NCBI GenBank assembly: GCA_030043175.1
Contig: JASHYD010001334.1
Location: 1 to 6,946 of the forward strand
Direction of reading: 5' to 3'
Origin: Xanthobacteraceae bacterium
GTDB lineage: Bacteria; Pseudomonadota; Alphaproteobacteria; Rhizobiales; Xanthobacteraceae
Length of the DNA: 6,946 bases
Of the stretch, positions 1 to 5,567 are shown piece after piece. The position numbers and the translations under genes were made by a program. The notes beneath the pieces were generated by a model. It saw only the letters and a list, made by a program, of their open reading frames with translations, did not search any database and was not told the DNA's origin. Numbering within the stretch: the stretch's first letter is position 1; every line of letters starts with the position of its first letter.

Positions 1-702
1 GGCCCCGCTTGATGCGAAGGGATAGGGTGACAGCGCGTACACTCCCGTTCCCTGTGGCCGGATGATGACCGTTGTGTCCCGTTGTGCGTTGAGCGGCACA
101 TGTTCGAAACTCTGCTCGCGGCGCTCGCTGGCGTGGGTGCGATTGAAGTAGAGGGCAAGCGTGTCGCAGAACTGAAGTTGTTTGTAGTTCTGGAACAACC
201 GTGCGTCCTCGAGCCAACCCGAAAACGCCGGAGCTTTTGCGATCTCTTCCTTCAGCCGCTTCTGCCGGTCGAGTTCGCCGCTGAGCATCCGCTCCGCGAG
301 CGGGCGATCGCGGGGAGAGATCTTATCGATGAGAACCAGATTGGACAGGCCATAGCGGCCGTTGTAGAGACCCCAGCTGTGCATGCTCGACATCAGGCCG
401 CAATACGGATGCTGCTGTTGATTGAAGTCCGGCGACAGCCGACTGGTGACGGTGATGTATTGCGCCGGTGTCTCAACGAGATTATACGGCAGATTGGTCG
501 CCTCATCAGTGACCGGATTCCGATCGAACTCTGTCCAGCCGGCGTCGTGATGCGAGATCACGTAGATCATAAGGTCCAGCGGCTCCAAGGGTTCGAAGGT
601 GTTGTTGCCAAACGCTCGGGCGAACTGCCCGCACAAGGCGGTGTGCTCATGCATCATGATCGCGCGCCGAGGCTCGCCCGCGGGCGCCGTCTGAATGATC
701 AT
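1..702 (-). CDS. DUF3891 family protein, 3' end cut by window edge
   Basis: Reading leftward from an ATG at 702-700, 234 codons stay open to the window edge, so the C-terminus is missing. The protein starts MIIQTAPAGEPRR. It has a histidine-rich N-terminal helix (MMHEHTALCGQFARAFG, about 16-32), then HHDAGWTEFDRNP (51-63), SMHSWGLYNGRYG (106-118) and LQFCDTLALYFNR (176-188). This order of motifs (an MII-type start, H-D-x-G-W, S-x-H-x-x-G-L, L-Q-x-x-D-x-L-x-L-Y) is what I know of DUF3891 (PF13030), a family of unknown function usually about 230-260 residues long, so only a few residues are probably lost. The conserved His/Asp residues suggest a metal-binding helical enzyme, but that is inference. 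The start is supported by GGAGG at 707-711 on the minus strand, 4 nt before the ATG. It is transcribed away from the RNA-like region to its right. The predicted rightward ORF over the same DNA is its antisense shadow. Confidence 0.8.
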   Translation of the reverse strand, partial: MIIQTAPAGEPRRAIMMHEHTALCGQFARAFGNNTFEPLEPLDLMIYVISHHDAGWTEFDRNPVTDEATNLPYNLVETPAQYITVTSRLSPDFNQQQHPYCGLMSSMHSWGLYNGRYGLSNLVLIDKISPRDRPLAERMLSGELDRQKRLKEEIAKAPAFSGWLEDARLFQNYKQLQFCDTLALYFNRTHASERREQSFEHVPLNAQRDTTVIIRPQGTGVYALSPYPFASSGA

Positions 703-720
703 CGAACCTCCGACTGGATA

Positions 721-735
721 CCCCGCCTTCAGGCG
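721..735 (+). repeat. 15-nt hairpin repeat, left copy
   Basis: The sequence CCCCGCCTTCAGGCG contains a CGCC-TTCA-GGCG hairpin and is followed by TAGGGAGG. An exact second copy starts at 1020. A C-rich/TTCA/G-rich hairpin followed by a GGGAGG-like tail is the style of palindrome found at ends of IS200/IS605-type elements, which have direct-orientation hairpins instead of terminal inverted repeats. It lies 18 bp upstream of the DUF3891 start codon, within that gene's probable leader. Whether it marks an element end is inferred. Confidence 0.6.
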
Positions 736-761
736 TAGGGAGGAAAGGTGGCTTGTTAGGG

Positions 762-1055
762 GTCACTCCCGAGGAGCCCCGTAAGAGGCCTCGTGACGCG
801 CACCCTAGGGTGCATCTGCCCTCGACAAAGTCGAGTACCGGGGTTTGAGCGAAGCCCGTTTCGTAGGCATCCCGGGCTTGTGTGCTGCTTCGCCTTCGAG
901 AGGTCCGAACTCAAGGAAGCATTCGTCGGTCTGGAAGCTGTACTCAACCCAGCCAGTCCTGTTTGGGCGACGGCTTAGTCTGGTAACCCACCGCCAGAAG
1001 CCAGAGGCTGGGGCAAAGGCCCCGCCTTCAGGCGCGGGGAACGGGAGCGTTCTCC
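762..1055 (+). ncRNA. HEARO-like structured RNA (candidate IscB omega-RNA without IscB)
   Basis: This stretch is built from hairpins rather than codons. GTCAC (762-766) pairs with GTGAC (793-797), extended inward by GAGG (771-774) with CCTC (789-792). GCACCCTAGGGTGC (800-813) is a perfect palindrome. CTCGAC-AAA-GTCGAG (821-835) is a perfect 6-bp hairpin. GGGTTT (841-846) pairs with AAGCCC (852-857), with one G-T. Later come AGCC-AGA-GGCT (999-1009), CCCCGCC-TTCA-GGC plus GGGG (1020-1039, two-base bulge), and GGGGAACG-GGAG-CGTTCTCC (1036-1055, one G-T pair). The last two share the GGGG strand, so they are alternatives. The block order, with phrases such as TCACTCCCGAGGAGCCCCG and TGGTAACCCACCGCCAGAAG, matches my memory of HEARO/omega-RNA scaffolds, which guide IscB nucleases and carry their guide at the 5' end. 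I could not verify this with a covariance model. IscB normally begins just after the scaffold, but none is found here, so this would be a stand-alone copy. Ends are approximate. Confidence 0.6.
1020..1034 (+). repeat. 15-nt hairpin repeat, right copy
   Basis: This is an exact copy of the 15 nt at 721-735, in the same orientation and 299 bp away. Here it continues into CGGGG, so CCCC (1020-1023) can pair with GGGG (1036-1039) outside the GCC-TTCA-GGC core, giving a stronger hairpin than the left copy. It forms one of the last stems of the HEARO-like RNA. Confidence 0.6.
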
Positions 1056-1322
1056 ATCTTGTCGGTACCTGACGCCCATCGCTTCCGGCTCCTGGGATCT
1101 CGGCGACGCGGCTGAGCGAGTAGATTGATGGTCGATGGCGATCGCGTGGACGACCTCTCTGTTGGAATGAGGAAACCGCTGCGGACCAAACGATGATACA
1201 CGAATTTGCCCTCTATCGCAAAATTAGCCGCACTCGTATATTTTGTGCCACAACCGGCCAATGGTGGCAGACTTGCTGTGGTCAGGTAGTTTTCCAACCA
1301 CTAATGGATGGAGGGCTGGCGG
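1056..1322. other. Intergenic leader upstream of the transporter operon
   Basis: I find no convincing gene in this stretch on either strand. In particular, no IscB N-terminus follows the RNA-like region. The part around 1200-1250 is noticeably more AT-rich than its surroundings, including TATATTTT at 1237-1244, and is the likeliest place for the promoter of the downstream operon. I could not find a -35/-10 pair with normal spacing, so no promoter is called. Confidence 0.4.
1310..1314 (+). promoter_or_regulatory. Ribosome binding site deciding the start at 1323
   Basis: GGAGG lies 8 nt before the ATG at 1323. The upstream in-frame ATG at 1308 lies on top of this site and has no such motif of its own, so 1323 is the better start. 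It also gives a cleaner signal peptide. Confidence 0.7.
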
Positions 1323-2291
1323 ATGACGAGAACGCTTGGAAGCGCGGTGCTGGGCTTGGCCATTGCCCTGCTAAGTTCGAGCGCTCCGCGTGCACAGGAC
1401 ACCGTAATTATGGGCACCGTGGGCTCGGCATCGGCCAATCTTTGGCCCGTTTTCATCGGGCTCGACAGAGGGTTCTTTGCCGCTGAAAACATCAAGATCG
1501 ATCTCGTTTATATCCCGGCGAGTGCAGCGGTCATCCAGCAGCTTACGGCCGGCTCGCTCAACATGACGATGTCGACCGGACTGGTGGACCCAATCCGCGC
1601 CATTGATCAGGGTGCTGCGATCGCGATTGTGCGCTTCGAGGTAGAGGCACCGCCCTATGTCATGATGGCCAAGTCAAACATCAAAAACCTCGACGGCCTC
1701 AAGGGCAAGGTGATCTCCGTCGGTGGTGCCAAGGATATCACTCGGGTCTACGCCGAGCGCATGCTTGCACCGCATGGTCTCAAGCCTGGCGATTTCGACT
1801 TCGTTTACGCGGGTGCCACTACTGCGCGGGCCCAAGCGCTCCTGAGCGGGGCAATAGATGCCGCGATTTTGCTACCGCCATCCAATTTCCAGATTGAGGG
1901 CGCCGGTTACAACAATCTGGGGCTCACGATCGACTATGCACCGGAGCTGGCGTTTTCAGGAACAGTCGTAAATCGCGCCTGGGCTGCCCGTAATGAGCGC
2001 GTGATAACTCGCGTGCTGGCGGCTCAGGACAAGAGCATTGAATATTTCTACGACGACCGTAATCGCGCAGAAGCAATTCGGATTCTTGTTGCGGTCAGCG
2101 GACTTAAGGTAGAAGACGTCGAGAAATCCTATGACTTCTTTCGCAGAAATAACTTCTTCGATCGCAGCGGCAAAATCTCGCGAACCAAGATGAACGCCTT
2201 GCTCGATGCCCTGGTGAGCCTGGGCGATCTGCGGACACAAGGCAACATCGAGCGGTTTGTCCTGCGCGGCGTAGCGCAGGTGTCGGATTAA
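1323..2291 (+). CDS. ABC transporter substrate-binding protein, NitT/TauT (NMT1/THI5-like) type
   Basis: This 322-residue secreted protein begins MTRTLGSAVLGLAIALLSSS, a short basic start and a hydrophobic core, with likely signal cleavage near A24 (APRA|QD). There is no lipobox cysteine, so it should be a free periplasmic protein. The mature part has the periplasmic-binding fold pattern of the NMT1/THI5-like family: an N-terminal strand then WPVFIGLDRGFFAAENIKI (the typical 'x-GxxxGFFxxExI' helix), a QQLTAGSLNM segment, and LDGLKGKVISVGGAKD starting the second lobe. Relatives bind nitrate, taurine, sulfonates, thiamine precursors or aromatic acids, and the ligand cannot be read from sequence. 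Length is normal for the family. The stop codon overlaps the next start (TAATG at 2289-2293), tying it to the RidA-family genes. No permease or ATPase gene is in the window, so it must borrow membrane parts encoded elsewhere or act as a sensor. Confidence 0.88.
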   Translation: MTRTLGSAVLGLAIALLSSSAPRAQDTVIMGTVGSASANLWPVFIGLDRGFFAAENIKIDLVYIPASAAVIQQLTAGSLNMTMSTGLVDPIRAIDQGAAIAIVRFEVEAPPYVMMAKSNIKNLDGLKGKVISVGGAKDITRVYAERMLAPHGLKPGDFDFVYAGATTARAQALLSGAIDAAILLPPSNFQIEGAGYNNLGLTIDYAPELAFSGTVVNRAWAARNERVITRVLAAQDKSIEYFYDDRNRAEAIRILVAVSGLKVEDVEKSYDFFRRNNFFDRSGKISRTKMNALLDALVSLGDLRTQGNIERFVLRGVAQVSD

Positions 2292-2713
2292 TGAGAGCCT
2301 TGCCTCGCTCAGGTGGGGTGCGATTGCGCGAAGCTATCGTAGCGCCGCGGGCCGGGCTCGACCTTCGCCGGCATTATGGACATCACCAGTCGCCGGCAAT
2401 CCGCGCCGGCGGTCTCATCTTTTGCTCGGGCATGCTGGCGGTTGACCCCGAAACAGGGGAGCGGCGCCATGGTACGCTCACGAGTGAGGCACACATCATT
2501 TTCGGAAATCTGAGATTACTGCTGGAATCGGCCGGTTCATCGCTCGATCGCCTCGTTCAGGTGCATGCTCTGATATATGACAGCATCGAGTACGATGTTC
2601 TCAACCGCGTGTACCGGGAATATGTCGTCAACGGACCGCCCGCGCGCACCGTGTGGACGGCACAGTCCGAGGCCGGGTTTAAGATCCAGCTCGATGTGAT
2701 CGCTGCCGTTTGA
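2291..2713 (+). CDS. RidA/YjgF/UK114 family protein, first of three
   Basis: A 140-residue member of the RidA family, whose classic members are cytosolic trimers that hydrolyse reactive enamines/imines to ketones and ammonia. Family signposts are IRAGGLIFCSGMLAVDPETG (about 38-57), ESAGSSLDRLVQVH (about 80-93) and PPARTVW (116-122). Arg119 matches the catalytic Arg105 of E. coli RidA. By hand alignment the position of E. coli Glu120 is Gln133 and the next acidic position is Asp135, so chemistry may differ from the housekeeping enzyme. The N-terminus is about 15 residues longer than E. coli RidA and rich in arginine. Its ATG at 2291 overlaps the upstream stop, and I see only a weak ribosome site, so translation is probably coupled to the binding-protein gene. 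Related members include 2-aminomuconate deaminases, which would fit a catabolic setting, but the substrate is unknown. Confidence 0.88.
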   Translation: MRALPRSGGVRLREAIVAPRAGLDLRRHYGHHQSPAIRAGGLIFCSGMLAVDPETGERRHGTLTSEAHIIFGNLRLLLESAGSSLDRLVQVHALIYDSIEYDVLNRVYREYVVNGPPARTVWTAQSEAGFKIQLDVIAAV

Positions 2714-2721
2714 CGTGTTCT

Positions 2722-2726
2722 GAGGA
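2722..2726 (+). promoter_or_regulatory. Ribosome binding site for second RidA-family gene
   Basis: GAGGA sits 7 nt before the ATG at 2734. It favours that ATG over the in-frame TTG at 2710, which overlaps the previous stop codon and has no equivalent site. Confidence 0.6.
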
Positions 2727-2733
2727 ATCCTCA

Positions 2734-3126
2734 ATGGGTGTCAACCACGAAATGCTTCAGTTGTCACCGCGCGCGTCAAATGCGACGAGTGGTCAGGCAG
2801 CTTCAGCCGTGGCGAGGGGCGGGGATTTTCTGTTTGTGAGCGGCCTTATTGCGGTCGACTTACAGTCTGGCCAACCCGTGCGCGGTACCACGGCCAGCGA
2901 GACGCAACAGATTCTTGCCAATCTTAAAGAGGTACTGGAGGCGGCGGGTTCCTCGCTCGATCAGGTCGTTAAAATAAACGTGGTGCTGGCCAGCATGCTG
3001 GAGGCGCCAAACATGAACGAAATCTATTGTCGTTTCTTTCTCGATCCACCGCCGGCCCGCACGGTGTGCGGCGGACGCCCGCCCATTGGCATGAAAGTTA
3101 TGATAGAATGTACGTCGTTGGCGTGA
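2734..3126 (+). CDS. RidA/YjgF/UK114 family protein, second of three
   Basis: This gene gives 130 residues from the ATG at 2734, close to the normal family length. Family features are ARGGDFLFVSGLIAVDLQSG (about 28-47), LEAAGSSLDQVVKINVVLA (about 69-87) and PPARTVCGG (106-114). The catalytic-type arginine is Arg109. By hand alignment the E. coli Glu120 position is Met123, while Glu125 is kept in KVMIEC. The stretch after the arginine (TVCGGRPPIG) is more glycine- and proline-rich than in its two neighbours, so the active-site edge has diverged. It lies 20 bp after the first RidA-family gene and 4 bp before the third, within one operon. A mixed trimer with its neighbours is conceivable because RidA proteins form trimers, but nothing in the sequence proves it. 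Confidence 0.88.
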   Translation: MGVNHEMLQLSPRASNATSGQAASAVARGGDFLFVSGLIAVDLQSGQPVRGTTASETQQILANLKEVLEAAGSSLDQVVKINVVLASMLEAPNMNEIYCRFFLDPPPARTVCGGRPPIGMKVMIECTSLA

Positions 3127-3130
3127 CGCG

Positions 3131-3538
3131 ATGACCGAAAAGCTTGCACGCTCAGTAATCCTGCCGAAAAATGAGCGACTTAACGCCTCGCGGAACGCCA
3201 ATCTGCCGCACGTTCCTGGTATACGCATTGGCGATTACATATTCCTGTCCGGCATGGGCCCGATCGACCCGCAAACCGGCGAGCGCAATCACGGCCCGAT
3301 CGCGGAACAGATCCAGACAACCCTGGCCAACATGCGGCATATGCTGGAGTCCGCCGGGTCATCTCTTGAGCGCGTGGTGCGCGTACATATTGTGCTGGCA
3401 GACATTTTGGATATGGCAGAAATGGATCGAGTCTATCGCGAATTTTTTCCGATTAACCCGCCGCCACGTATGGCGTGGTCGATGCAACTCCGGTTCGGCA
3501 ACGGTTGCGAAATAGAGTGCGTGGCGATGGCGGGGTAA
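3131..3538 (+). CDS. RidA/YjgF/UK114 family protein, third of three
   Basis: A 135-residue protein with RIGDYIFLSGMGPIDPQTGE (about 33-52), LESAGSSLERVVRVHIVLAD (about 73-92) and PPPRMAWSMQ (110-119). Arg113 matches the catalytic arginine of RidA, and Glu127 in CEIEC matches E. coli Glu120, so of the three paralogues this one best preserves the known catalytic pair. It is closest to the first copy in the DPxTGER(x)HG segment and to both in the AGSSL turn. The ATG follows the preceding stop by only 4 bp and has no clear ribosome site, so coupled translation is likely. It is the last gene of the operon. Confidence 0.88.
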   Translation: MTEKLARSVILPKNERLNASRNANLPHVPGIRIGDYIFLSGMGPIDPQTGERNHGPIAEQIQTTLANMRHMLESAGSSLERVVRVHIVLADILDMAEMDRVYREFFPINPPPRMAWSMQLRFGNGCEIECVAMAG

Positions 3539-3556
3539 TCGATCGATCCAGACTCG

Positions 3557-3592
3557 AGCATGCATCGGCTGCTCTGACCCCTGCTGCATGCT
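3557..3592 (+). terminator. Inverted repeat after RidA operon, possible terminator
   Basis: AGCATGCA (3557-3564) and TGCATGCT (3585-3592) form a perfect 8-bp stem around a 20-nt loop, starting 18 bp after the last RidA-family stop codon. The position suits transcript ending, but no run of T follows, so it may be a Rho-linked or mRNA-stabilising hairpin, or chance. Confidence 0.35.
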
Positions 3593-4199
3593 TGAACGAG
3601 GTTCTTGCTAATCCGGAGCCGTCTTTGCCGGGTCGACCCAAGGGAAGTTCAGCCCCGGGCCGCTCACGGCTGCCACCTTCTTTTAGCAATTCGCGCCCGA
3701 CACAGCGGGAAGAACGAGAGTGCCGCAAGGGGAGCCCGCTGCGCGCTTGAACGACCGCATCCGCTACAGTGCCGCCATCGGGCTGCGCGCCCCGCACCGC
3801 CTGCATGAGAGAGTAGGCACGGGGGGCGGCGCTGAAGGGTCATCCGCGCACGCGGCGATCTTTCGGGTCTAGAGCAAATGTCGTTTGGTCTCTTCCTCGA
3901 CGCCTAGCAGCCTTTGCGCCAGGAGCCAGAGCAGCGTCACCTTTCAGAGTGTCGCGGCCCCCTCACCTACGGTTCGGCTTCAACAGCAAGGGCGATTCTG
4001 CCGGGGCGAGCGCGCTTGCCATTCATTCCTGGCTGCGCCACTGCCGAACGGTGCCGGAACCGCGGGGAGCCATCACATCCTCCAATCGAGACGCTGGATG
4101 CAGCCTTTGCGGGCCGGACAGAGGTCGCGGTGCACACAGTTGCCGAACCGACTGCAGGACTCAACCGAGCGGACACCGCAGTCGAAGTAGGCGGCCAAA

Positions 4200-4223
4200 C
4201 GCGGCCGCACCACAACGGCCGCG
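4200..4223. repeat. GC-rich perfect inverted repeat
   Basis: CGCGGCCG (4200-4207) and CGGCCGCG (4216-4223) are exact inverted copies separated by 8 nt. It lies about 190 bp upstream of the start at 4411. It could be a strong hairpin or a symmetrical protein-binding site; GC-rich DNA also gives such palindromes by chance. Confidence 0.4.
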
Positions 4224-4398
4224 TGACTTACAATTGGCAACGCCCTAGACTGTGGGCCATCGGCGGGGACGCCGGTAATCTCCGCGCTTCTCCTTGGCCG
4301 GGCAGCAAGGACGATGGCGAAGCCGCGCCCGCAGCACGAAGGATGCTCGGCCGTTGTTGCGCGCGGAGCGGCCTTTCGCGCAAAAACAATTGACCCAC

Positions 4399-4406
4399 GA
4401 GGAGGA
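4399..4406 (+). promoter_or_regulatory. Strong ribosome binding site deciding the start at 4411
   Basis: GAGGAGGA ends 4 nt before the ATG at 4411. The frame is open much further upstream, to 4294, but this site and the signal peptide beginning at 4411 show that the upstream part is not translated. Confidence 0.8.
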
Positions 4407-4410
4407 AACG

Positions 4411-5244
4411 ATGTGCAAGCGTTTTTCAGGAGGAGGGTTTTTGGCGGGCGGTGTTCTGGCCAGCTTCGTTTGCATGGCGCTGGCCTCGCAGGTCGCAGCG
4501 CAACAGAAAGCGTCGCCACCCGATTTCTCGTTGAATGAGGTCGGGTGGATTACGACCGGCGAGATAAAAGGGGTTGCGGGCGGGCCGCCAATCCAACGCC
4601 AGGACCCGGCCCATGCCTACGTTCCCAACAACATCGGTAGCCAGCCCACATATCGAATCGCCGATCTCACCAATCCGAACCTAAAACCCTGGGTTAAGGA
4701 GCGGATGACGAAAGACAACGAGGAAGTGCTCGCCGGAAAGATCGCCTTCACGGCGCGCTCAAGCTGCATGCCGGCGGGCGTCCCGGCGTTCGTGACGTAC
4801 CCGGTGCGGCCCGTCTATTTTATCCAGACGCCGCAGCAGGTCGTGATGATCTATTCAGGCGATGCGCAGGTACGCCGAATCTACCTCGACGTACCCCATT
4901 CGGAGAGTCCAAAGCCGTCCTGGTATGGCGAGTCGGTCGGCCACTACGAAGGCGACACGCTGGTGATCGACACCGTTGCCCAGAACGACAGGACATTCCT
5001 CGATTATTATCGAACGCCCCACAGCGCGAAGCTGCACGTCGTCGAGCGCTGGAAACTGATCGAGGATGGCCAAAAGCTCGAAGTGACCTACACGGTGGAC
5101 GATCCGGATGCTTTCAATCAGCCCTGGTCGGCTGTGCGGCAATACCGGCGTGTGCAGCAGCCCATGCTCGAGGAGGTATGCGCCGAGAACAACCAGCATT
5201 TGTTCGACTACCACATCCCGGTCGCGGATAAGCCGGACTTCTGA
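4411..5244 (+). CDS. Secreted protein of unknown function, paralogue of the two leftward genes
   Basis: A 277-residue protein with a signal peptide (hydrophobic 10-26, likely cleavage after A30 in QVAA|QQ). I do not know a function for this family, although similar secreted proteins are frequent in soil Proteobacteria and Acidobacteria. Visible landmarks are SSCMPAGVPAF (117-127), RPVYFIQTPQQVVMIYSGD (133-151), VRRIYLDVPHS (154-164), YGESVGHYEGDTLVIDTVAQ (172-191), HSAKLHVVERWKL (204-216), LEVTYTVDDPDAFNQPWSAV (223-242) and EVCAENNQH (255-263). The strand-and-turn pattern suggests an all-beta fold in the periplasm. Cys119 and Cys257 have counterparts in the leftward paralogue and may form a disulfide. 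Several blocks (SC-x-x-AG-x-P, RRIY, G-x-S-[VI]-G, PW[ST], CAE-x-N) recur in the paralogue at 5568-6404, showing common descent. It ends KPDF. It appears to be a single-gene unit. Confidence 0.85.
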   Translation: MCKRFSGGGFLAGGVLASFVCMALASQVAAQQKASPPDFSLNEVGWITTGEIKGVAGGPPIQRQDPAHAYVPNNIGSQPTYRIADLTNPNLKPWVKERMTKDNEEVLAGKIAFTARSSCMPAGVPAFVTYPVRPVYFIQTPQQVVMIYSGDAQVRRIYLDVPHSESPKPSWYGESVGHYEGDTLVIDTVAQNDRTFLDYYRTPHSAKLHVVERWKLIEDGQKLEVTYTVDDPDAFNQPWSAVRQYRRVQQPMLEEVCAENNQHLFDYHIPVADKPDF

Positions 5245-5567
5245 GCTACTGCGTCTCCCCCGGCAGCTTTGAATTCTCCAAACAAGAAGGTCCCACGCGG
5301 CTGTTGCTGGGGCCTCGTCATCGATGGCCAGATGAAGGCAGGCGCTCGCCCATGAGCGGACAGGGCGTGTAGGCGGCCGCGGCGCCGGCCAGCAACTGGC
5401 CGTGCGGCAAGATGCGATAGCTCTTTTTACGAATCGTCGCTCGAGGGCCAGAAAGAGATCATCATTTCAGGCCCCCGCTTGTGTCTCGTGGAACCGGATC
5501 GCCCCTGCCGCGTTGAGCATCGCCTGGGCGCCATTTGCGCACGCCGTACGTCGTCTCCCTTATGCCC
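5245..5567. other. Spacer between convergent genes
   Basis: These 323 bp separate the convergent genes ending at 5244 and 5568. Apart from the hairpin described at 5376-5428, I see no gene. Short open frames on both strands lack ribosome sites and recognisable motifs. Confidence 0.5.
5376..5428 (+). terminator. Strong hairpin with downstream T run, possible terminator
   Basis: CGGCCAG-CAA-CTGGCCG (5386-5402) is a 7-bp perfect stem with a 3-nt loop, enclosed by GCCGC (5376-5380) and GCGGC (5404-5408). A run of five T follows at 5424-5428. The roughly 15-nt gap between stem and T run is too long for a textbook intrinsic terminator. The placement between convergent genes still supports a role in ending transcription. 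Confidence 0.4.

Larger units (their letters stand above)
3539..4398. other. Long stretch without a recognisable gene
   Basis: About 870 bp between the RidA operon and the next gene carry only overlapping open frames of low-complexity, arginine-, serine- and alanine-rich composition on both strands, with no ribosome sites and no family motifs I recognise. I see no tRNA, transposase fragment or CRISPR repeat. Two clean inverted repeats (3557-3592 and 4200-4223) are the only structures found. It should hold the promoter for the gene at 4411, but no well-spaced -35/-10 pair is visible. It could be the worn-out remains of deleted genes. Confidence 0.45.

Noticed and set aside
82..738. Rightward 218-residue open frame
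   Set aside because: It is antisense to the DUF3891 gene, whose motifs and ribosome site are convincing, while this frame has none.
793..1072. Two overlapping rightward small frames inside the RNA-like block
   Set aside because: No ribosome site or known motif, and the DNA is explained better by successive hairpins.
1206..1242. TTGCCC and TATATT as a sigma-70 promoter
   Set aside because: The spacing is 25 nt, far from the usual 16-18, so the pair is not credible as a promoter.
1028..1297. Leftward 89-residue frame, considered as a fragment of IscB or another nuclease
   Set aside because: No IscB start motif, RuvC or HNH residues could be seen in it, and it has no good ribosome site.
3453..3806. 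Leftward 117-residue frame after the RidA operon
   Set aside because: It overlaps the end of the third RidA-family gene in antisense and has low-complexity composition without motifs.
3869..3940. Leftward 23-codon stretch resembling a natural protein C-terminus (LLWLLAQRLLGVEEETK)
   Set aside because: A stop codon lies two codons upstream in frame and no ribosome site is visible. It may be a trace of a decayed gene but is too short to support.
3885..4519. Several overlapping frames on both strands upstream of and into the gene at 4411
   Set aside because: All are arginine/serine/alanine-rich shadows of GC-rich DNA with no family motif. The strong ribosome site at 4399-4406 defines the real start in the rightward frame.
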